A stretch of 64,000 nt of DNA. It comes from Yoonia sediminilitoris (GTDB lineage: Bacteria > Pseudomonadota > Alphaproteobacteria > Rhodobacterales > Rhodobacteraceae). The notes beneath the pieces were generated by a model. The model did not search any database. It saw nothing but the letters and a program-made list of their open reading frames with translations, and was not told where the DNA came from. Each line of letters begins with the position of its first letter. Position 1 is the first letter of the stretch. Of this stretch, positions 26,847 through 36,996 are shown one piece after another. The DNA lies in the NCBI RefSeq assembly GCF_003058085.1, contig NZ_QBUD01000002.1:434001-498000 (forward strand), given 5' to 3'. The position numbers and the translations under genes are program-made.

Positions 26847-27566
26847 ATGCCGGGGAACAAAGTGACTCAGATCGTCACGCTTTCATTCTTTCGCTTCGCC
26901 GGGCCATTGGCCCGTATCTGGGCGTTTGTGATGATGGGTGGGGCACGGTTGCCGCTGGCGCGCACAAAACATATCGGGTTCTGGAAGCTTTGCGGGTCTG
27001 GTACCGGCGAAGGGTTTACTCCGGTGCCCAACACGGCTGTTTATGCAATCCTTGCCACATGGCCGGATGCTCCTACGGCCCAGCGCCAGACACAGACAGG
27101 AATCTTTGCGCGATATATAAACCGTGCAACCGAAAACTGGACTGTTTTCCTGCAACCGCAAACATCGCGTGGTGCATGGTCCGGCCAGTCACCGTTTGAG
27201 CCAGCACAGACCGCAGCCAGCGGCCCGCTTGCCGCACTGACGCGCGCAACCATCAAACCCGGTATTCTGACCCGGTTCTGGGGTCGGGTGCCGAATATTT
27301 CCAAGATGATCGGCCAAGACCCCAATGTTGCCTTCAAGATTGGCATTGGCGAAGTGCCGATGCTGCATCAGGTCACATTCTCGATCTGGCCGTCAGAACA
27401 GGCAATGGCCCAATTTGCGCGCACTGGCCCGCATGCCGACGCGATCCGCGCCGTCCGCGACGAAGGCTGGTTTCGCGAAGAACTCTATGCCCGTTTCGCG
27501 GTGCATTCCGACCGCGGCACGTGGAACGGCACCTCACCCCTTGCCAAATTACAGGAGGCCGCATGA
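26847..27566 (+). CDS. crtA: Spheroidene monooxygenase
   Basis: CrtA oxidises spheroidene to spheroidenone using oxygen. The 239-residue protein carries the family sequence [17 protein letters not shown] followed by MMGGARLPL, then [20 protein letters not shown] chose ATG 26847; a GTG at 26823 is in frame but lacks a ribosome-binding site and would overlap the PpsR site. The ribosome-binding AAGGA lies rather far away. The gene indicates a spheroidenone-type pigment, and it leads the crtA-bchI-bchD-bchO operon. Confidence 0.95.
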   Translation: MPGNKVTQIVTLSFFRFAGPLARIWAFVMMGGARLPLARTKHIGFWKLCGSGTGEGFTPVPNTAVYAILATWPDAPTAQRQTQTGIFARYINRATENWTVFLQPQTSRGAWSGQSPFEPAQTAASGPLAALTRATIKPGILTRFWGRVPNISKMIGQDPNVAFKIGIGEVPMLHQVTFSIWPSEQAMAQFARTGPHADAIRAVRDEGWFREELYARFAVHSDRGTWNGTSPLAKLQEAA

Positions 27567-28564
27567 GCCCCTTCCCCTTTTCCGCCATCGTCGGACAGGA
27601 CGAAATGAAACAGGCGATGATCCTGACAGCCATTGACGCCAGCATCGGCGGCGTTCTGGTTTTCGGGGATCGAGGCACAGGCAAATCGACCGCCGTGCGG
27701 GCTTTGGCCGCACTCTTGCCACCGATCAAGGCAATCAAAGGCTGCCCGGTCAACAGCGCCAAGGCCAGGGATGTCCCCGACTGGGCCGCGCTGAAAACAA
27801 AGCGCGCCCGCGATACGCCGACACCCGTGGTCGATCTGCCCCTTGGCGCGACAGAGGACCGGGTGACAGGCGCACTGGATATCGAAAAGGCGCTGACCAA
27901 GGGCGAAAAGGCGTTTCAGCCCGGCCTGCTGGCCAGGGCAAACCGGGGATACCTCTATATTGATGAGGTCAACCTGCTGGAAGATCACATCGTCGATCTG
28001 CTGCTTGATGTGGCTCAATCGGGTGAAAACGTGGTGGAACGCGAGGGGCTGTCAATCCGGCATCCCGCCCGCTTTGTGCTGGTCGGATCCGGCAACCCCG
28101 AAGAGGGCGAATTACGCCCGCAACTGCTGGATCGCTTTGGCCTGTCTGTCGAGGTGGCATCGCCAAAGGATGTGAAAACCCGCGTTGAGGTCATCAAGCG
28201 GCGCGATGCGTTCGAGAATGACAATGCGGCATTCATGCTGCGCTGGCAGGCCGAAGATGCATCCACCCGCGACCGGATATTGAAGGCGCGCAAGACACTG
28301 TCCAAACTGAAAACTCCTGACAAGACATTGCTGGACGTGGCCGAACTTTGCCTTGCGCTGGGCTCTGACGGGCTGCGCGGTGAACTCACCTTGTTGAAAG
28401 CCGCCCGCGCCTATGCCGCGTGGCGCGGCGACACGGCCCTGACCCGCAGCCATTTGCGCGACATCGCACCGATGGCCCTGCGCCACCGCCTGCGCCGCGA
28501 CCCATTGGACGAGGCAGGCAGCGGCACGCGGGTCGTGCGCACGGTGGAAGAAGTCCTTGGATAG
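27563..28564 (+). CDS. bchI: Magnesium chelatase ATPase subunit I
   Basis: BchI is the AAA+ motor that, with BchD and BchH, inserts Mg2+ into protoporphyrin IX. The 333-residue protein has Walker [10 protein letters not shown] (~34-42) and Walker [11 protein letters not shown] (~131-140), then [20 protein letters not shown] (sensor and arginine finger). The ATG at 27563 overlaps the crtA stop (ATGA) after AGGAGG, giving strong coupling. Confidence 0.97.
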   Translation: MSPFPFSAIVGQDEMKQAMILTAIDASIGGVLVFGDRGTGKSTAVRALAALLPPIKAIKGCPVNSAKARDVPDWAALKTKRARDTPTPVVDLPLGATEDRVTGALDIEKALTKGEKAFQPGLLARANRGYLYIDEVNLLEDHIVDLLLDVAQSGENVVEREGLSIRHPARFVLVGSGNPEEGELRPQLLDRFGLSVEVASPKDVKTRVEVIKRRDAFENDNAAFMLRWQAEDASTRDRILKARKTLSKLKTPDKTLLDVAELCLALGSDGLRGELTLLKAARAYAAWRGDTALTRSHLRDIAPMALRHRLRRDPLDEAGSGTRVVRTVEEVLG

Positions 28565-30182
28565 CGATGCGTGGCACCGCGCGACGCTGGCGCTGGAGCT
28601 GCTGGCCATTGACCCCGGACTAGGCGGTCTTGCGGTTAGGGCACGCGCGGGCGCTATCCGCGACCGCCTGATGGCCCGTACTGACCCGGCCGCCCGGCGA
28701 ATTCATCCCGCCATTTCAGACGAAGCCCTGTTTGGCGGTCTCGACCTGTCTGCCACCTTGTCCAGCGGGCAACTGGTACAAAGGGCAGGCTTGCTGGACG
28801 CACCTGCGACCCTGATCCTGACGATGGCCGAACGTTGCACCACGCAACTTGCCGCCCGACTGGCTCTTGCTTTAGATCAGGGGCAGGCACATTGCCTGAT
28901 CGCCCTTGATGAAGGCGCCGAACCTGACGAAGCCCTGAACCCCAAGCTGGCCGAACGGCTGGCGTTTCATGTGGACCTGTCTGATGTCAGCATCCGCGAT
29001 ACCGACACCGCCCAGCGCGGGAAAACAGGTGCCTTGCAGGACGTCACGCACGACCCAGACCTGATTGACCAGATCACCGGTATTGCCGCACAGCTTGGTA
29101 TCGACAGCCTGCGCGCGCCCCTGTTCACGCTGCGGGCCGCCCGCGCACATGCGGCACTATTCCATCGCACACGTGTTACGGCAGAAGATCTGGAGGTCGC
29201 ATGCGCCCTGACTTTGGCGCATCGGGCGACGCAGATGCCAGAGTCCACGCCTGAACAGGAAGAACCCGAGCAATCGCCAGACCAGCCAGAGTCTGAAAGT
29301 GAGAACGAGACGTTCGATCTGCCGGACGAATTGTTGCTGGACGCGGTACGGGCATTGCTGCCCGACAATCTGCTTGATCAACTGACAGCACAAAAAGCCA
29401 AACAAGGACGTGGCAGCGGCAGCGGGGCGGCGCACAAAGGCAACCGGCGCGGTCGGCCATTGCCATCACGCGCTGGCAAAATTACTGACGGCGCGCGGAT
29501 CGACCTGATCAGCACACTGCGTGCAGCGGCCCCATGGCAAACGATCCGGCGCAATGCGACCGGGCGTGACGGCCTGCACATCCGCACCGCAGATATCAAG
29601 ATCAAACGGTTCGAGGAACGCTCTGATCGATTGCTGATCTTTGCGGTGGATGCGTCGGGCTCCTCTGCTCTGACCCGATTGGCCGAGGCGAAAGGCGCGG
29701 TAGAATTGTTGCTGGCGCAAGCCTACGCCCGCAGGGATCATGTGGCGCTTGTCGCGTTTCGGGGAACCGGGGCGGAATTACTGTTGCCGCCGACCCGGTC
29801 ACTGGTGCAAACCAAACGCCGACTTGCGGCGCTGCCGGGCGGTGGCGGCACCCCGCTTGCTTCTGGCCTGTTGATGGCATTTGAGGAAGCCACACAAGCC
29901 AGGCGGCGCGGGCTGACACCGACGATTGCAATCCTGACAGACGGGCGGGCAAATGTGGCATTGGATGGCACGGGCAACCGAAAACAGGCGGCCATTGATG
30001 CACAACAAATTGCACAGGTCGTGCGGGCAAATGGCACTGATGCACTGGTGATCGACACCGGGAACCGGCCCGAACCCGCATTGCGCAACCTTGCCCAGAC
30101 GCTTGATGCGGTCTACCTGCCGATGCCACGCGCGGATGCGCAACGCTTGTCCGCCTCGGTGGCAACGGCCCTTGGCGACTAG
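28557..30182 (+). CDS. bchD: Magnesium chelatase subunit D
   Basis: BchD is the scaffolding subunit of Mg-chelatase. The 541-residue product has an N-terminal AAA+-like domain without a usable Walker A, a proline/glutamate-rich acidic linker (~225-250), and a C-terminal von Willebrand A domain with the MIDAS motif [12 protein letters not shown] (~362-373). The start is a TTG at 28557, inside the last codons of bchI. No ATG or GTG in this frame fits better. Confidence 0.95.
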   Translation: MDSDAWHRATLALELLAIDPGLGGLAVRARAGAIRDRLMARTDPAARRIHPAISDEALFGGLDLSATLSSGQLVQRAGLLDAPATLILTMAERCTTQLAARLALALDQGQAHCLIALDEGAEPDEALNPKLAERLAFHVDLSDVSIRDTDTAQRGKTGALQDVTHDPDLIDQITGIAAQLGIDSLRAPLFTLRAARAHAALFHRTRVTAEDLEVACALTLAHRATQMPESTPEQEEPEQSPDQPESESENETFDLPDELLLDAVRALLPDNLLDQLTAQKAKQGRGSGSGAAHKGNRRGRPLPSRAGKITDGARIDLISTLRAAAPWQTIRRNATGRDGLHIRTADIKIKRFEERSDRLLIFAVDASGSSALTRLAEAKGAVELLLAQAYARRDHVALVAFRGTGAELLLPPTRSLVQTKRRLAALPGGGGTPLASGLLMAFEEATQARRRGLTPTIAILTDGRANVALDGTGNRKQAAIDAQQIAQVVRANGTDALVIDTGNRPEPALRNLAQTLDAVYLPMPRADAQRLSASVATALGD

Positions 30183-30186
30183 TTCA

Positions 30187-31032
30187 ATGCGCTGGCCAGA
30201 GGATTTGACAGATTGGCCGATGGCCGAATATTCGCGCCGTGTGTTGCACAAGCCGCACCGTTGGCACGTGCAGGAAGCAGGAACAGGTGCGACGATCCTT
30301 TTGATTCACGGGGCAGGCGGCGCCACCCAGAGTTTTCGCAATCTCTTTCCGATTCTGGTCAAAACGCATCATGTGATCGCGGTTGATCTGCCGGGTCAGG
30401 GCTTTACCCAGATGGGCGCCCAGCAAAGATGCGGGCTGGACCATATGGCCGAGGATTTGCTGGCCCTTTGTCGCAATCAGGGTTGGGCGCCTGCGCTGGT
30501 GGTCGGCCATTCGGCTGGGGCGGCGATTGCACTGCGCATGTGGGACATGGGAATGCGGCCCGATCAGGGGATTGTCGGCATCAACGCGGCGCTTGGCACC
30601 TTTAAGGGCGTCGCTGGCTGGCTCTTTCCGATGATGGCCAAGGCACTGGCCGTTACACCGTTCAGTGCTGCTGTATTTGCCAACACGACCACGCGCAGCA
30701 GCGTCCGCAACCTGATCAAGGGCACCGGATCAACGCTGGATGAACGTGGGCTTGATCTATACTACAGGCTGGCCACTGACCGGGGGCATGTCGATGCGAC
30801 CCTGTCGATGATGGCCCAATGGCACCTTGAAGGACTATTGCGGCGGCTGCCCCAAATTGCGGCACCCGTCCATCTGATTACAGGGCTGAATGATACCGCA
30901 GTACCGCCACAGACCAGCCGGGATGCAGCTAACGCGCTGCCCAATGCACGCCTGACGGAACTGCCAAACCTTGGCCATCTGGCCCATGAAGAAGACGCCG
31001 CAACGGTTGCCAACATCATCCTTGGGAGCTGA
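30187..31032 (+). CDS. bchO: BchO, alpha/beta hydrolase linked to Mg-chelatase
   Basis: The 281-residue protein has an alpha/beta-hydrolase fold: oxyanion region IHGAGGATQSF, nucleophile elbow VVGHSAGAAIALRM, acid GLNDTAVPP and a C-terminal LGHLAHEE histidine. BchO is found next to bchID in purple bacteria and is described as a putative Mg-chelatase accessory protein; its substrate is unknown. The ATG at 30187 starts 4 bases after the bchD stop. The frame stays open upstream inside bchD, but that is not the likely start. Confidence 0.92.
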   Translation: MRWPEDLTDWPMAEYSRRVLHKPHRWHVQEAGTGATILLIHGAGGATQSFRNLFPILVKTHHVIAVDLPGQGFTQMGAQQRCGLDHMAEDLLALCRNQGWAPALVVGHSAGAAIALRMWDMGMRPDQGIVGINAALGTFKGVAGWLFPMMAKALAVTPFSAAVFANTTTRSSVRNLIKGTGSTLDERGLDLYYRLATDRGHVDATLSMMAQWHLEGLLRRLPQIAAPVHLITGLNDTAVPPQTSRDAANALPNARLTELPNLGHLAHEEDAATVANIILGS

Positions 31033-31202
31033 GGCCCAGCCGTTGAGCGCCCATGGCCTTGGGCAGGGTCGGGCTTAAACGCTGTCAGAAGCAGAAACCC
31101 ACATTGGATTGAGCACAGCCAAACCGGATGCGGACAGCGGAATGAATTGAAAGATCTTGCCGCATTTGGTCCAATGACGGCCAGAACCCGGCGGAGCAAA
31201 AC

Positions 31203-31865
31203 ATGTCTGAAACAACTGGCGCCGAAAGCGCCACGACCACCCGAAGCCGCGATGCTATACGCACGCAAGCCACGATTTTAGAGGTCGCCGTAGGTGAGTT
31301 TGCCGAGCATGGATTCCACGGGGCCCGCGTTGAGCGCATCACGAAACATGCAAACTGCAATTCCCGTATGATTTACCATTATTTTGGCAGCAAAGAGGGG
31401 CTCTATGTGGCGGTCCTTGAACATGTCTTTGAACAGATCCGCACGCAGGAAGCGCAGCTTGACTTTGACGTCGGGGACCCTGCGGAAAAGATGAAAGAAC
31501 TGGTGACATTCACCTTTGACTACTTTGCCAACAACGGCAATTTTCGCAAATTGACCCGGAACGAGAACCTGTTGAACGGCAAATACATCGCACGTTCACA
31601 TGCAATCCGGGATATGTCACAGCCGCTTATTGCCGCGATTGATGGCCTGATTGCGCGCGGCTGCGATGCGGGCGTGTTTCAATCAAAACCGGATGCCGTG
31701 CAGCTTTACCTGACGATTGTTGCCCTGTCCGCGCATCACCTGAACAATGCGGCGACGTTAGGGGCCGTTGTGGGGCAGGATTTGCATGATCCGATGTGGC
31801 AGTCAGACCGGCGGGCCCATGCAGTTGCAGTTGTCCAAAGCTATCTTGGTATCTCTGAGACTTAA
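31203..31865 (+). CDS. TetR-family transcriptional regulator
   Basis: The 220-residue product has an N-terminal TetR helix-turn-helix at ~18-65, with GARVERITKHANCNSRMIYHYFGSKE split over two helices, and a ligand-binding C-terminal domain. It lies directly before an ABC transporter operon in the same direction and probably controls it; the effector may be the imported compound. A TCTAA-N10-TTAGA inverted repeat in the gap downstream is a candidate operator. Confidence 0.88.
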   Translation: MSETTGAESATTTRSRDAIRTQATILEVAVGEFAEHGFHGARVERITKHANCNSRMIYHYFGSKEGLYVAVLEHVFEQIRTQEAQLDFDVGDPAEKMKELVTFTFDYFANNGNFRKLTRNENLLNGKYIARSHAIRDMSQPLIAAIDGLIARGCDAGVFQSKPDAVQLYLTIVALSAHHLNNAATLGAVVGQDLHDPMWQSDRRAHAVAVVQSYLGISET

Positions 31866-31942
31866 AAAGCCCGACGGCCGACTGCTGTATTTTCAGGCAA
31901 ACCTGATCAAATCAGCCATTTTTTTGTGCGCCCCGAACTAAT

Positions 31943-31962
31943 TCTAAATCTATTTACTTAGA
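31943..31962. promoter_or_regulatory. Candidate TetR operator before the ABC transporter
   Basis: TCTAA, ten bases, TTAGA forms an inverted repeat 40 bases before the transporter's ATPase gene, in an AT-rich stretch. The size and place fit a TetR operator; the assignment is inference. Confidence 0.35.
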
Positions 31963-32001
31963 GTCATTTCCGCCCAGTGCCGTTTGCGCCCTACTCGCGG
32001 A

Positions 32002-32853
32002 ATGAACGTAAAAACGCATGATCTGTCGACCGACCCTGCGACAAAAGCAGTCAATCCGGTCCACCCCCGCCCCGCAATCGAGTTGGATGCGGCATCCGTT
32101 GTTTTTGGCAGCGATGCAAAGGCGGTCATGGCACTGTCTCCGACGTCCCTGAAACTTGATGATGGGGATTTTGTTGCGCTGGTCGGTCCGTCAGGCTGCG
32201 GCAAATCCACGATCCTGCGGCTGGTCAGCAGCCTGATCAAACCGTCGGCAGGTCTGGTTCTGGTGGGTGGCAAAGACGCAGCGGCCAAGCAGTTGCGCAT
32301 CGGTATGGCGTTCCAAAACCCGACAATGTTGCCGTGGCTGACAATCGAACAGAACGTCATGATGCCGCTCAAGATCGTTTCGCCATTCAAAGCGACCTAC
32401 CACAAGGATAAGAAAGGCGCGTTTCGGGACCGCGTTCATGCGCTGCTCAGCCAGGTTGGTTTGCAGGATTTCGCGAACCACTACCCTTGGCAGCTGTCGG
32501 GCGGGATGTTGCAGCGGTCAAACCTGTGCCGCGCCCTGATTCACGAGCCTGACCTTCTGTTGCTGGATGAACCTTTTGGCGCGCTTGACCAGTTCACCCG
32601 CGAAGAGCTGTGGCAAACCCTTCAGGACCTGTATCTTGACCGCAAGCCAACCGTTCTTCTGGTCACGCATGACCTGCGCGAAGCGGGCTACCTTGCCAAC
32701 CGTATTTGCGTCATGAGCGCCCGACCGGGCCGCATCATCTCGGATGAGCCGGTCAATATCCCGCAGCCACGCGACATCGGCATGATCTACAGCGCTGAAT
32801 TCGTTGAAATGACCCAAGGCCTGCGCGAGTTGATCGCACAGGTGCGTAGTTAG
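32002..32853 (+). CDS. NitT/TauT-type ABC transporter ATP-binding protein
   Basis: The 283-residue ATPase has Walker A GPSGCGKST, the signature LSGGMLQRSNLCRAL and Walker B DLLLLDEPFGALD. The ~15-residue insertion around TYHKDKKGAFRD is not diagnostic. Family resemblance is to the SsuB/TauB/NrtD group, which pairs with the permease and binding protein downstream. The start is ATG 32002; a TTG at 31984 is in frame. It is the first gene of a five-gene run. Confidence 0.9.
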   Translation: MNVKTHDLSTDPATKAVNPVHPRPAIELDAASVVFGSDAKAVMALSPTSLKLDDGDFVALVGPSGCGKSTILRLVSSLIKPSAGLVLVGGKDAAAKQLRIGMAFQNPTMLPWLTIEQNVMMPLKIVSPFKATYHKDKKGAFRDRVHALLSQVGLQDFANHYPWQLSGGMLQRSNLCRALIHEPDLLLLDEPFGALDQFTREELWQTLQDLYLDRKPTVLLVTHDLREAGYLANRICVMSARPGRIISDEPVNIPQPRDIGMIYSAEFVEMTQGLRELIAQVRS

Positions 32854-32862
32854 GACTTTGCC

Positions 32863-33636
32863 ATGACCGAGACCGCACGCATTAAATTGATGTCGTTTTC
32901 GCTGATCGCAGGCTTTTTCCTGACGTGGGAGGTGCTTTGCATCCTGTTGAACGTCTCCGATCTGGTGCTGCCGCGCCCGTCCGAGATTGTGGTGACACTT
33001 TGGGTCAAGTTTCCAATATTGTGGCCGCATATCCTGCAAACACTCTATTCGACGCTGATCGGGTTTTCACTTGGCGTCTGCATCGGGGTGACACTGGGTG
33101 TGCTGGTCGGCACATCAAAGGTCGCCTACGCCGTGGCCTACCCGCTGCTGGTTGGTTTCTCTTCGATCCCCAAGGTCGCTGTGGTCCCGATCTTTGTGTT
33201 GTGGTTTGGGTCGGGCACAACGCCGGCAATCCTGACAGCCATGGTCATCTGCGTGTTCCCGATCGTGGTGAACATCGCCACCGGGCTTGCCACCACCGAA
33301 CCCGACCTTGAAGACGTGTTGAAAACGCTGGGTGCGTCCAAACGCGAAATTTTGTGGAATGTCGGATTGCCGCGCACGATGCCCTACTTCTTTGCGTCGC
33401 TAAAGGTGGCCATCACCTTGTCCTTTGTGGGCGCGGTCCTGTCCGAAACGGTCGCGTCCAATCGTGGAATCGGCAATGTCATGATGACAGCGTCATCTAA
33501 TTTTCAGGTGTCGCTGGTCTTTGCGGGCCTGATCATTCTCGCCGTGCTGGGGGTCGTGCTTTACACCTTCTTTTCCATGCTCGAACGCCGGGTCACCGGA
33601 TGGGCCACCCGCGACACCGACATCGCGATCACCTGA
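32863..33636 (+). CDS. NitT/TauT-type ABC transporter permease
   Basis: The 257-residue inner-membrane protein has six predicted spans. It carries the EAA-type cytoplasmic loop EDVLKTLGASKREILWNVGLP, typical of BPD_transp_1 permeases, and the family segment STLIGFSLGVCIGVTLGVL. Ten bases separate it from the ATPase gene. It forms the channel through which a small organic compound enters. Confidence 0.92.
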   Translation: MTETARIKLMSFSLIAGFFLTWEVLCILLNVSDLVLPRPSEIVVTLWVKFPILWPHILQTLYSTLIGFSLGVCIGVTLGVLVGTSKVAYAVAYPLLVGFSSIPKVAVVPIFVLWFGSGTTPAILTAMVICVFPIVVNIATGLATTEPDLEDVLKTLGASKREILWNVGLPRTMPYFFASLKVAITLSFVGAVLSETVASNRGIGNVMMTASSNFQVSLVFAGLIILAVLGVVLYTFFSMLERRVTGWATRDTDIAIT

Positions 33637-33674
33637 AAATCTCTTTGTTCACTTCAACCCCAAGGATGACAATA

Positions 33675-34700
33675 ATGAAGCATATTCTTTTTGGTGCAGC
33701 CCTTGCGCTGATGGCTGGCTACAGTCCCGCACTCGCCCAGATGACCGACATAAAGTTCACGCTGGGGTGGAAAACCCAAGGCAGTGATGCACCGTTTCTG
33801 GTGGCGCTGAACGAAGGATACTTCGAAGAAGAGGGCCTGAACGTCACCATCGACCAAGGCGAGGGCTCTGCCGCAACAATCACCCGCATCATGAGTGGTG
33901 CGTATGACGCGGGATTTGGTGACATCAACGCAATCATCCAGAACGCAGCCGCACGCCCCGGCGAAGCGCCGATGATGGTGTTCCAGATGTGGAACCGCCC
34001 GCCCTTTGCAATCGCAGTCCCAAAAGAGCTTGCCCTGAAATCACCCAAGGATCTGGAAGGCAAGACGTTGGGTGGTGCCCAAGGCACCCCGACAACCCGC
34101 CTGTTCCCGGTTTTCGCCCGGCTGAACGACATCGACATGGATACGATCAAATACGAAAGCCTTGCCCCGAACCTGCAAGAGCCGATGCTGATCCGTGGCG
34201 ATATTGACGGCGCTTACACCTTTACCGTCAGCAGCTGGTTCAACCTGATTGCCAACCGCAAGGACCCGGCGGCTGACTTCGACTGGTTCAACTACGAAGA
34301 CTACGGCATGGACCTTTATTCCAACGGCATGATGGTGTCGCGCGAACTGCTGGCGGAAAACCCCGAAGCCGTCGCCGGACTGGTCCGGGCCGTCACCCGT
34401 GCCACCATGGAAATCACCAAGGATCAGGATATCGCCGTCGAGGCAATCATGGCATTCGACAATCTGGTTGACCCCGAGCTGGAACGCGCGCGCCTTGAAT
34501 TTGCGCTGACAAAGCTGATGAATGCCCCTGAAACAGCTGACACCGGCATCGGTGATCTGGTTGACGAACGCCTGACACGATCCATCGCCATCATCGCGGA
34601 AGGCTACGGGCTTGAGACCTTGCCGGACGCCGGCGAAATCTTTGATCGTTCGTTCTTGCCCCCCGTGGAAGAGCGCACATTTTCGGTTAGCATCAACTGA
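33675..34700 (+). CDS. NMT1/THI5-like periplasmic substrate-binding protein
   Basis: The 341-residue product has a signal peptide ending ALAQ and an SBP fold of the NitT/TauT/NMT1 type (FTLGWKTQGSDAPFLVALNE, GYFEEEGLNVTID). Members bind sulfonates, pyrimidine or thiamine precursors and similar compounds; the ligand is not deducible here. ATG 33675 follows AAGGA at suitable distance, 38 bases after the permease stop. Confidence 0.9.
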   Translation: MKHILFGAALALMAGYSPALAQMTDIKFTLGWKTQGSDAPFLVALNEGYFEEEGLNVTIDQGEGSAATITRIMSGAYDAGFGDINAIIQNAAARPGEAPMMVFQMWNRPPFAIAVPKELALKSPKDLEGKTLGGAQGTPTTRLFPVFARLNDIDMDTIKYESLAPNLQEPMLIRGDIDGAYTFTVSSWFNLIANRKDPAADFDWFNYEDYGMDLYSNGMMVSRELLAENPEAVAGLVRAVTRATMEITKDQDIAVEAIMAFDNLVDPELERARLEFALTKLMNAPETADTGIGDLVDERLTRSIAIIAEGYGLETLPDAGEIFDRSFLPPVEERTFSVSIN

Positions 34701-34783
34701 TTGAACCGCTCAACTCAATATGCATCCCGGTGTGATCCGGGGTGCTTTGCTATTTTGACTATACGTTCCACGAAAGGTGCAGC

Positions 34784-35209
34784 ATGGACCTCAAAACCGA
34801 TCCGGCCGCAGCGGCAAAAGCCATTGTCGAAGCATATCTTGAACGCTCGATGGTCCCTGATCCCGAAGGTGCCGCAGCCTACGTCAGCGATGATTTCAAG
34901 CTGGTGTTCACAGGTGGGCGCAAATTTGCAGGGCCAGCTGACAGTACTGCCTTTAATGCCAAGCGCTATGCATGGGTCAAAAAGCGATTTCTGCGTACGG
35001 ATGCTGCGTTGGATGTCGAAACGGGCGACGTTCATGTTTACAATACCGGCTATCTATATGGCGAATGGAAAGACGGCACCGCGTTTGAAACCAATCGCTA
35101 CATGGATAAATTCGTCGTCCGCGACGGCAAAATCGTGAGCACCGACGTCTGGAATGACAGCGCCGAGATACTCTTGCACAAGGCAGGACTGGCCGAGGCG
35201 GAGCTCTAA
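34784..35209 (+). CDS. NTF2-like (SnoaL-type) small protein
   Basis: The 141-residue protein resembles the NTF2/SnoaL fold: an N-terminal helix (AAAAKAIVEAYLERSM), then curved-sheet strands such as GDVHVYNTGYLYGEWKDG and KFVVRDGKIVSTDVWNDSAE. Such proteins act as small isomerases, hydrolases or ligand-binding units. The ATG at 34784 follows GAAAGG. Its stop is 3 bases from the next ATG, so the two products may act on the same imported compound. Confidence 0.72.
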   Translation: MDLKTDPAAAAKAIVEAYLERSMVPDPEGAAAYVSDDFKLVFTGGRKFAGPADSTAFNAKRYAWVKKRFLRTDAALDVETGDVHVYNTGYLYGEWKDGTAFETNRYMDKFVVRDGKIVSTDVWNDSAEILLHKAGLAEAEL

Positions 35210-35212
35210 CCC

Positions 35213-36097
35213 ATGCTGACCGATCACGGGCGCTATGCCTACTCTGCCATCACCAACCGCCCCGACTACAATTGGCCCGGCGGCAAACGGCTGGCCGTCT
35301 ATCTGGGTGTGAATCTTGAACATTTCGCTTTTGGCGAAGGGCTGGGGGCCGAACTGGCACCCGGCGGCCCGCAACCTGACGTACTCAATTACGCTTGGCG
35401 CGACTATGGCAACCGGGTTGGTGCGTGGCGGATGATAGACATGCTCAACGCGCTACAGATGCCCGCCAGCGTGATCGCAAATAGCGCGATGTATGGCTAC
35501 GCGCCCGACCTTATGGCGGCATTCCGTGCCCGCGGGGACGAGGTTGTCGGCCATGGGCGCACCAACTCCGAACGGCAAAGCACGCTGGACCGCGATGAAG
35601 AGGCTGCCTTGATTACCGAGGCAACGACGATTCTGACAGACGCCGAAGGAACGCCCCCCAAAGGTTGGCTGTCGCCGTGGATCGCAGAAAGCCACGACAC
35701 CCCTGACCTGCTGGCGGCGGCAGGATATGGTTACACGCTGAACTGGTGCATGGATGACCAGCCGGTCTGGATGAACACCTCTGCCGGGCGGCTCTTGTCG
35801 ATCCCCTACCCGCAGGAAGTCAACGACATCCCATCGATTGTCGCGCGCAAAGACAGCGCGGCACAGTTCGCCGATATGATCATCGACAATTTCGATGAAA
35901 TGCGGGAGCAATCAATCGGCCAGCCCCTTGTCATGGGCATCGCACTGCACCCCTATCTTGTCGGCCAGCCCTACCGCCTGCGGCATCTGCGCCGCGCCTT
36001 GCAGCATATCTGCGCGCATCGGGATCAGATATGGCTGACCCACAGCGGCGATATTCATGACTATTGCAGGAACGAGATTTCCACATTCATCGTATGA
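35213..36097 (+). CDS. Polysaccharide-deacetylase-like (NodB-fold) hydrolase
   Basis: The 294-residue product belongs to the NodB-fold deacetylases and looks closer to the PuuE-allantoinase/amide-hydrolase branch than to cell-wall deacetylases. It has GKRLAVYLGVNLEHFAF, GNRVGAWRMIDML, VVGHGRTNS and LHPYLVGQPYRLRHL, and lacks a signal peptide. A cytoplasmic C-N hydrolase acting on a compound brought in by the adjacent ABC transporter is the best reading; the substrate is unknown. Confidence 0.82.
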   Translation: MLTDHGRYAYSAITNRPDYNWPGGKRLAVYLGVNLEHFAFGEGLGAELAPGGPQPDVLNYAWRDYGNRVGAWRMIDMLNALQMPASVIANSAMYGYAPDLMAAFRARGDEVVGHGRTNSERQSTLDRDEEAALITEATTILTDAEGTPPKGWLSPWIAESHDTPDLLAAAGYGYTLNWCMDDQPVWMNTSAGRLLSIPYPQEVNDIPSIVARKDSAAQFADMIIDNFDEMREQSIGQPLVMGIALHPYLVGQPYRLRHLRRALQHICAHRDQIWLTHSGDIHDYCRNEISTFIV

Positions 36098-36139
36098 ACG
36101 AACGTCAGCATGCCATTCATCGAAAAGTGGCACTGGTGC

Positions 36140-36153
36140 TTGATCATTATCAA
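36140..36153. promoter_or_regulatory. Perfect FNR/FnrL box before the SGNH hydrolase gene
   Basis: TTGATCATTATCAA matches the FNR consensus TTGAT-N4-ATCAA at all ten fixed positions. It lies 43 bases after the deacetylase-like stop and 100 bases before the SGNH hydrolase ATG. A convincing -10 element at class-II distance is not visible. Confidence 0.75.
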
Positions 36154-36252
36154 TTGCCTGTGGTGGAACCATATCTAAGCTGAACCTGTTGAGTGTTTTA
36201 TCACGCCCTTAAAGACAAAGTGAGGGGCCTGAATGCACGGACAGAGGTTGAG

Positions 36253-36981
36253 ATGATTGATCTTGCGGCACGTATTGTTCTGTTCCCGGTGCTTGTTTTC
36301 CAAGCCGTCAAGGCGCGGCGTTCGGCACTTCGCCTGAACGATCCCGTTGGCCGCCGCAATGGCACCAGCGGGCATGGACCCGATCTGCGTTTGTTGATCA
36401 TCGGCGACAGTTCTGCCGTCGGCGTTGGCACGTCTCATCAAGAAGAGGCGCTGCTGGGGCACATGCGCAAAAGACTGTCGCAGACAAACACGGTCCATTG
36501 GACAGTCGATGCGAAGACGGGTGCGAAAACTGCAGATACCCTCGCGCGGCTGAAAGACAGCCCGCCGCAGAAATATGATGTTGTTTCCGTTTCGCTGGGC
36601 GTCAACGATATCACCGGGCTGGTGCCGCGCGCGGTCTGGCTGCGGCGCTTTGCTTCGTTGCTTGATCTGATTGAGCACAAATATCAGGCCGACGTCATTT
36701 GTGTTTCGGGTATCCCGCCGATGCAATATTTCCCATTGTTTCCGCAGCCCCTGCGCTGGGTACTTGGTGCGCAGGCAGCCCGGTTTGATCGTGCGCTGCA
36801 CAGGCTGGTGGCTGATCGGTCTGGATGTCGTTTTGTCGAAATGGATTTTCAACCCGATATTTCCAAGATGAGCCCCGACGGATTTCACCCCGGACCCAAG
36901 ATTTATGCCGAATGGGGCAGCAAGGTCTATCGCACAATCCGCCGCGACGTCCGAAGACTGCGAAGTCTAAGCCATATGTGA
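36253..36981 (+). CDS. SGNH/GDSL-family hydrolase
   Basis: The 242-residue protein has the SGNH blocks in order: LLIIGDSSAVGVG (nucleophile Ser), SLGVND (Asn) and DGFHPGPKIYAEWG (Asp/His). A hydrophobic N-terminal stretch (LAARIVLFPVLVFQAV) may anchor it in the membrane or be a signal. ATG 36253 follows GAGG by 5 bases; an upstream GTG at 36193 is possible. Esterase, lipase or acyl-carbohydrate deacylase activity is possible; the substrate is unknown. The FNR box upstream suggests induction at low oxygen. Confidence 0.82.
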   Translation: MIDLAARIVLFPVLVFQAVKARRSALRLNDPVGRRNGTSGHGPDLRLLIIGDSSAVGVGTSHQEEALLGHMRKRLSQTNTVHWTVDAKTGAKTADTLARLKDSPPQKYDVVSVSLGVNDITGLVPRAVWLRRFASLLDLIEHKYQADVICVSGIPPMQYFPLFPQPLRWVLGAQAARFDRALHRLVADRSGCRFVEMDFQPDISKMSPDGFHPGPKIYAEWGSKVYRTIRRDVRRLRSLSHM

Positions 36982-36996
36982 CTTGGGGTCAGAGAC

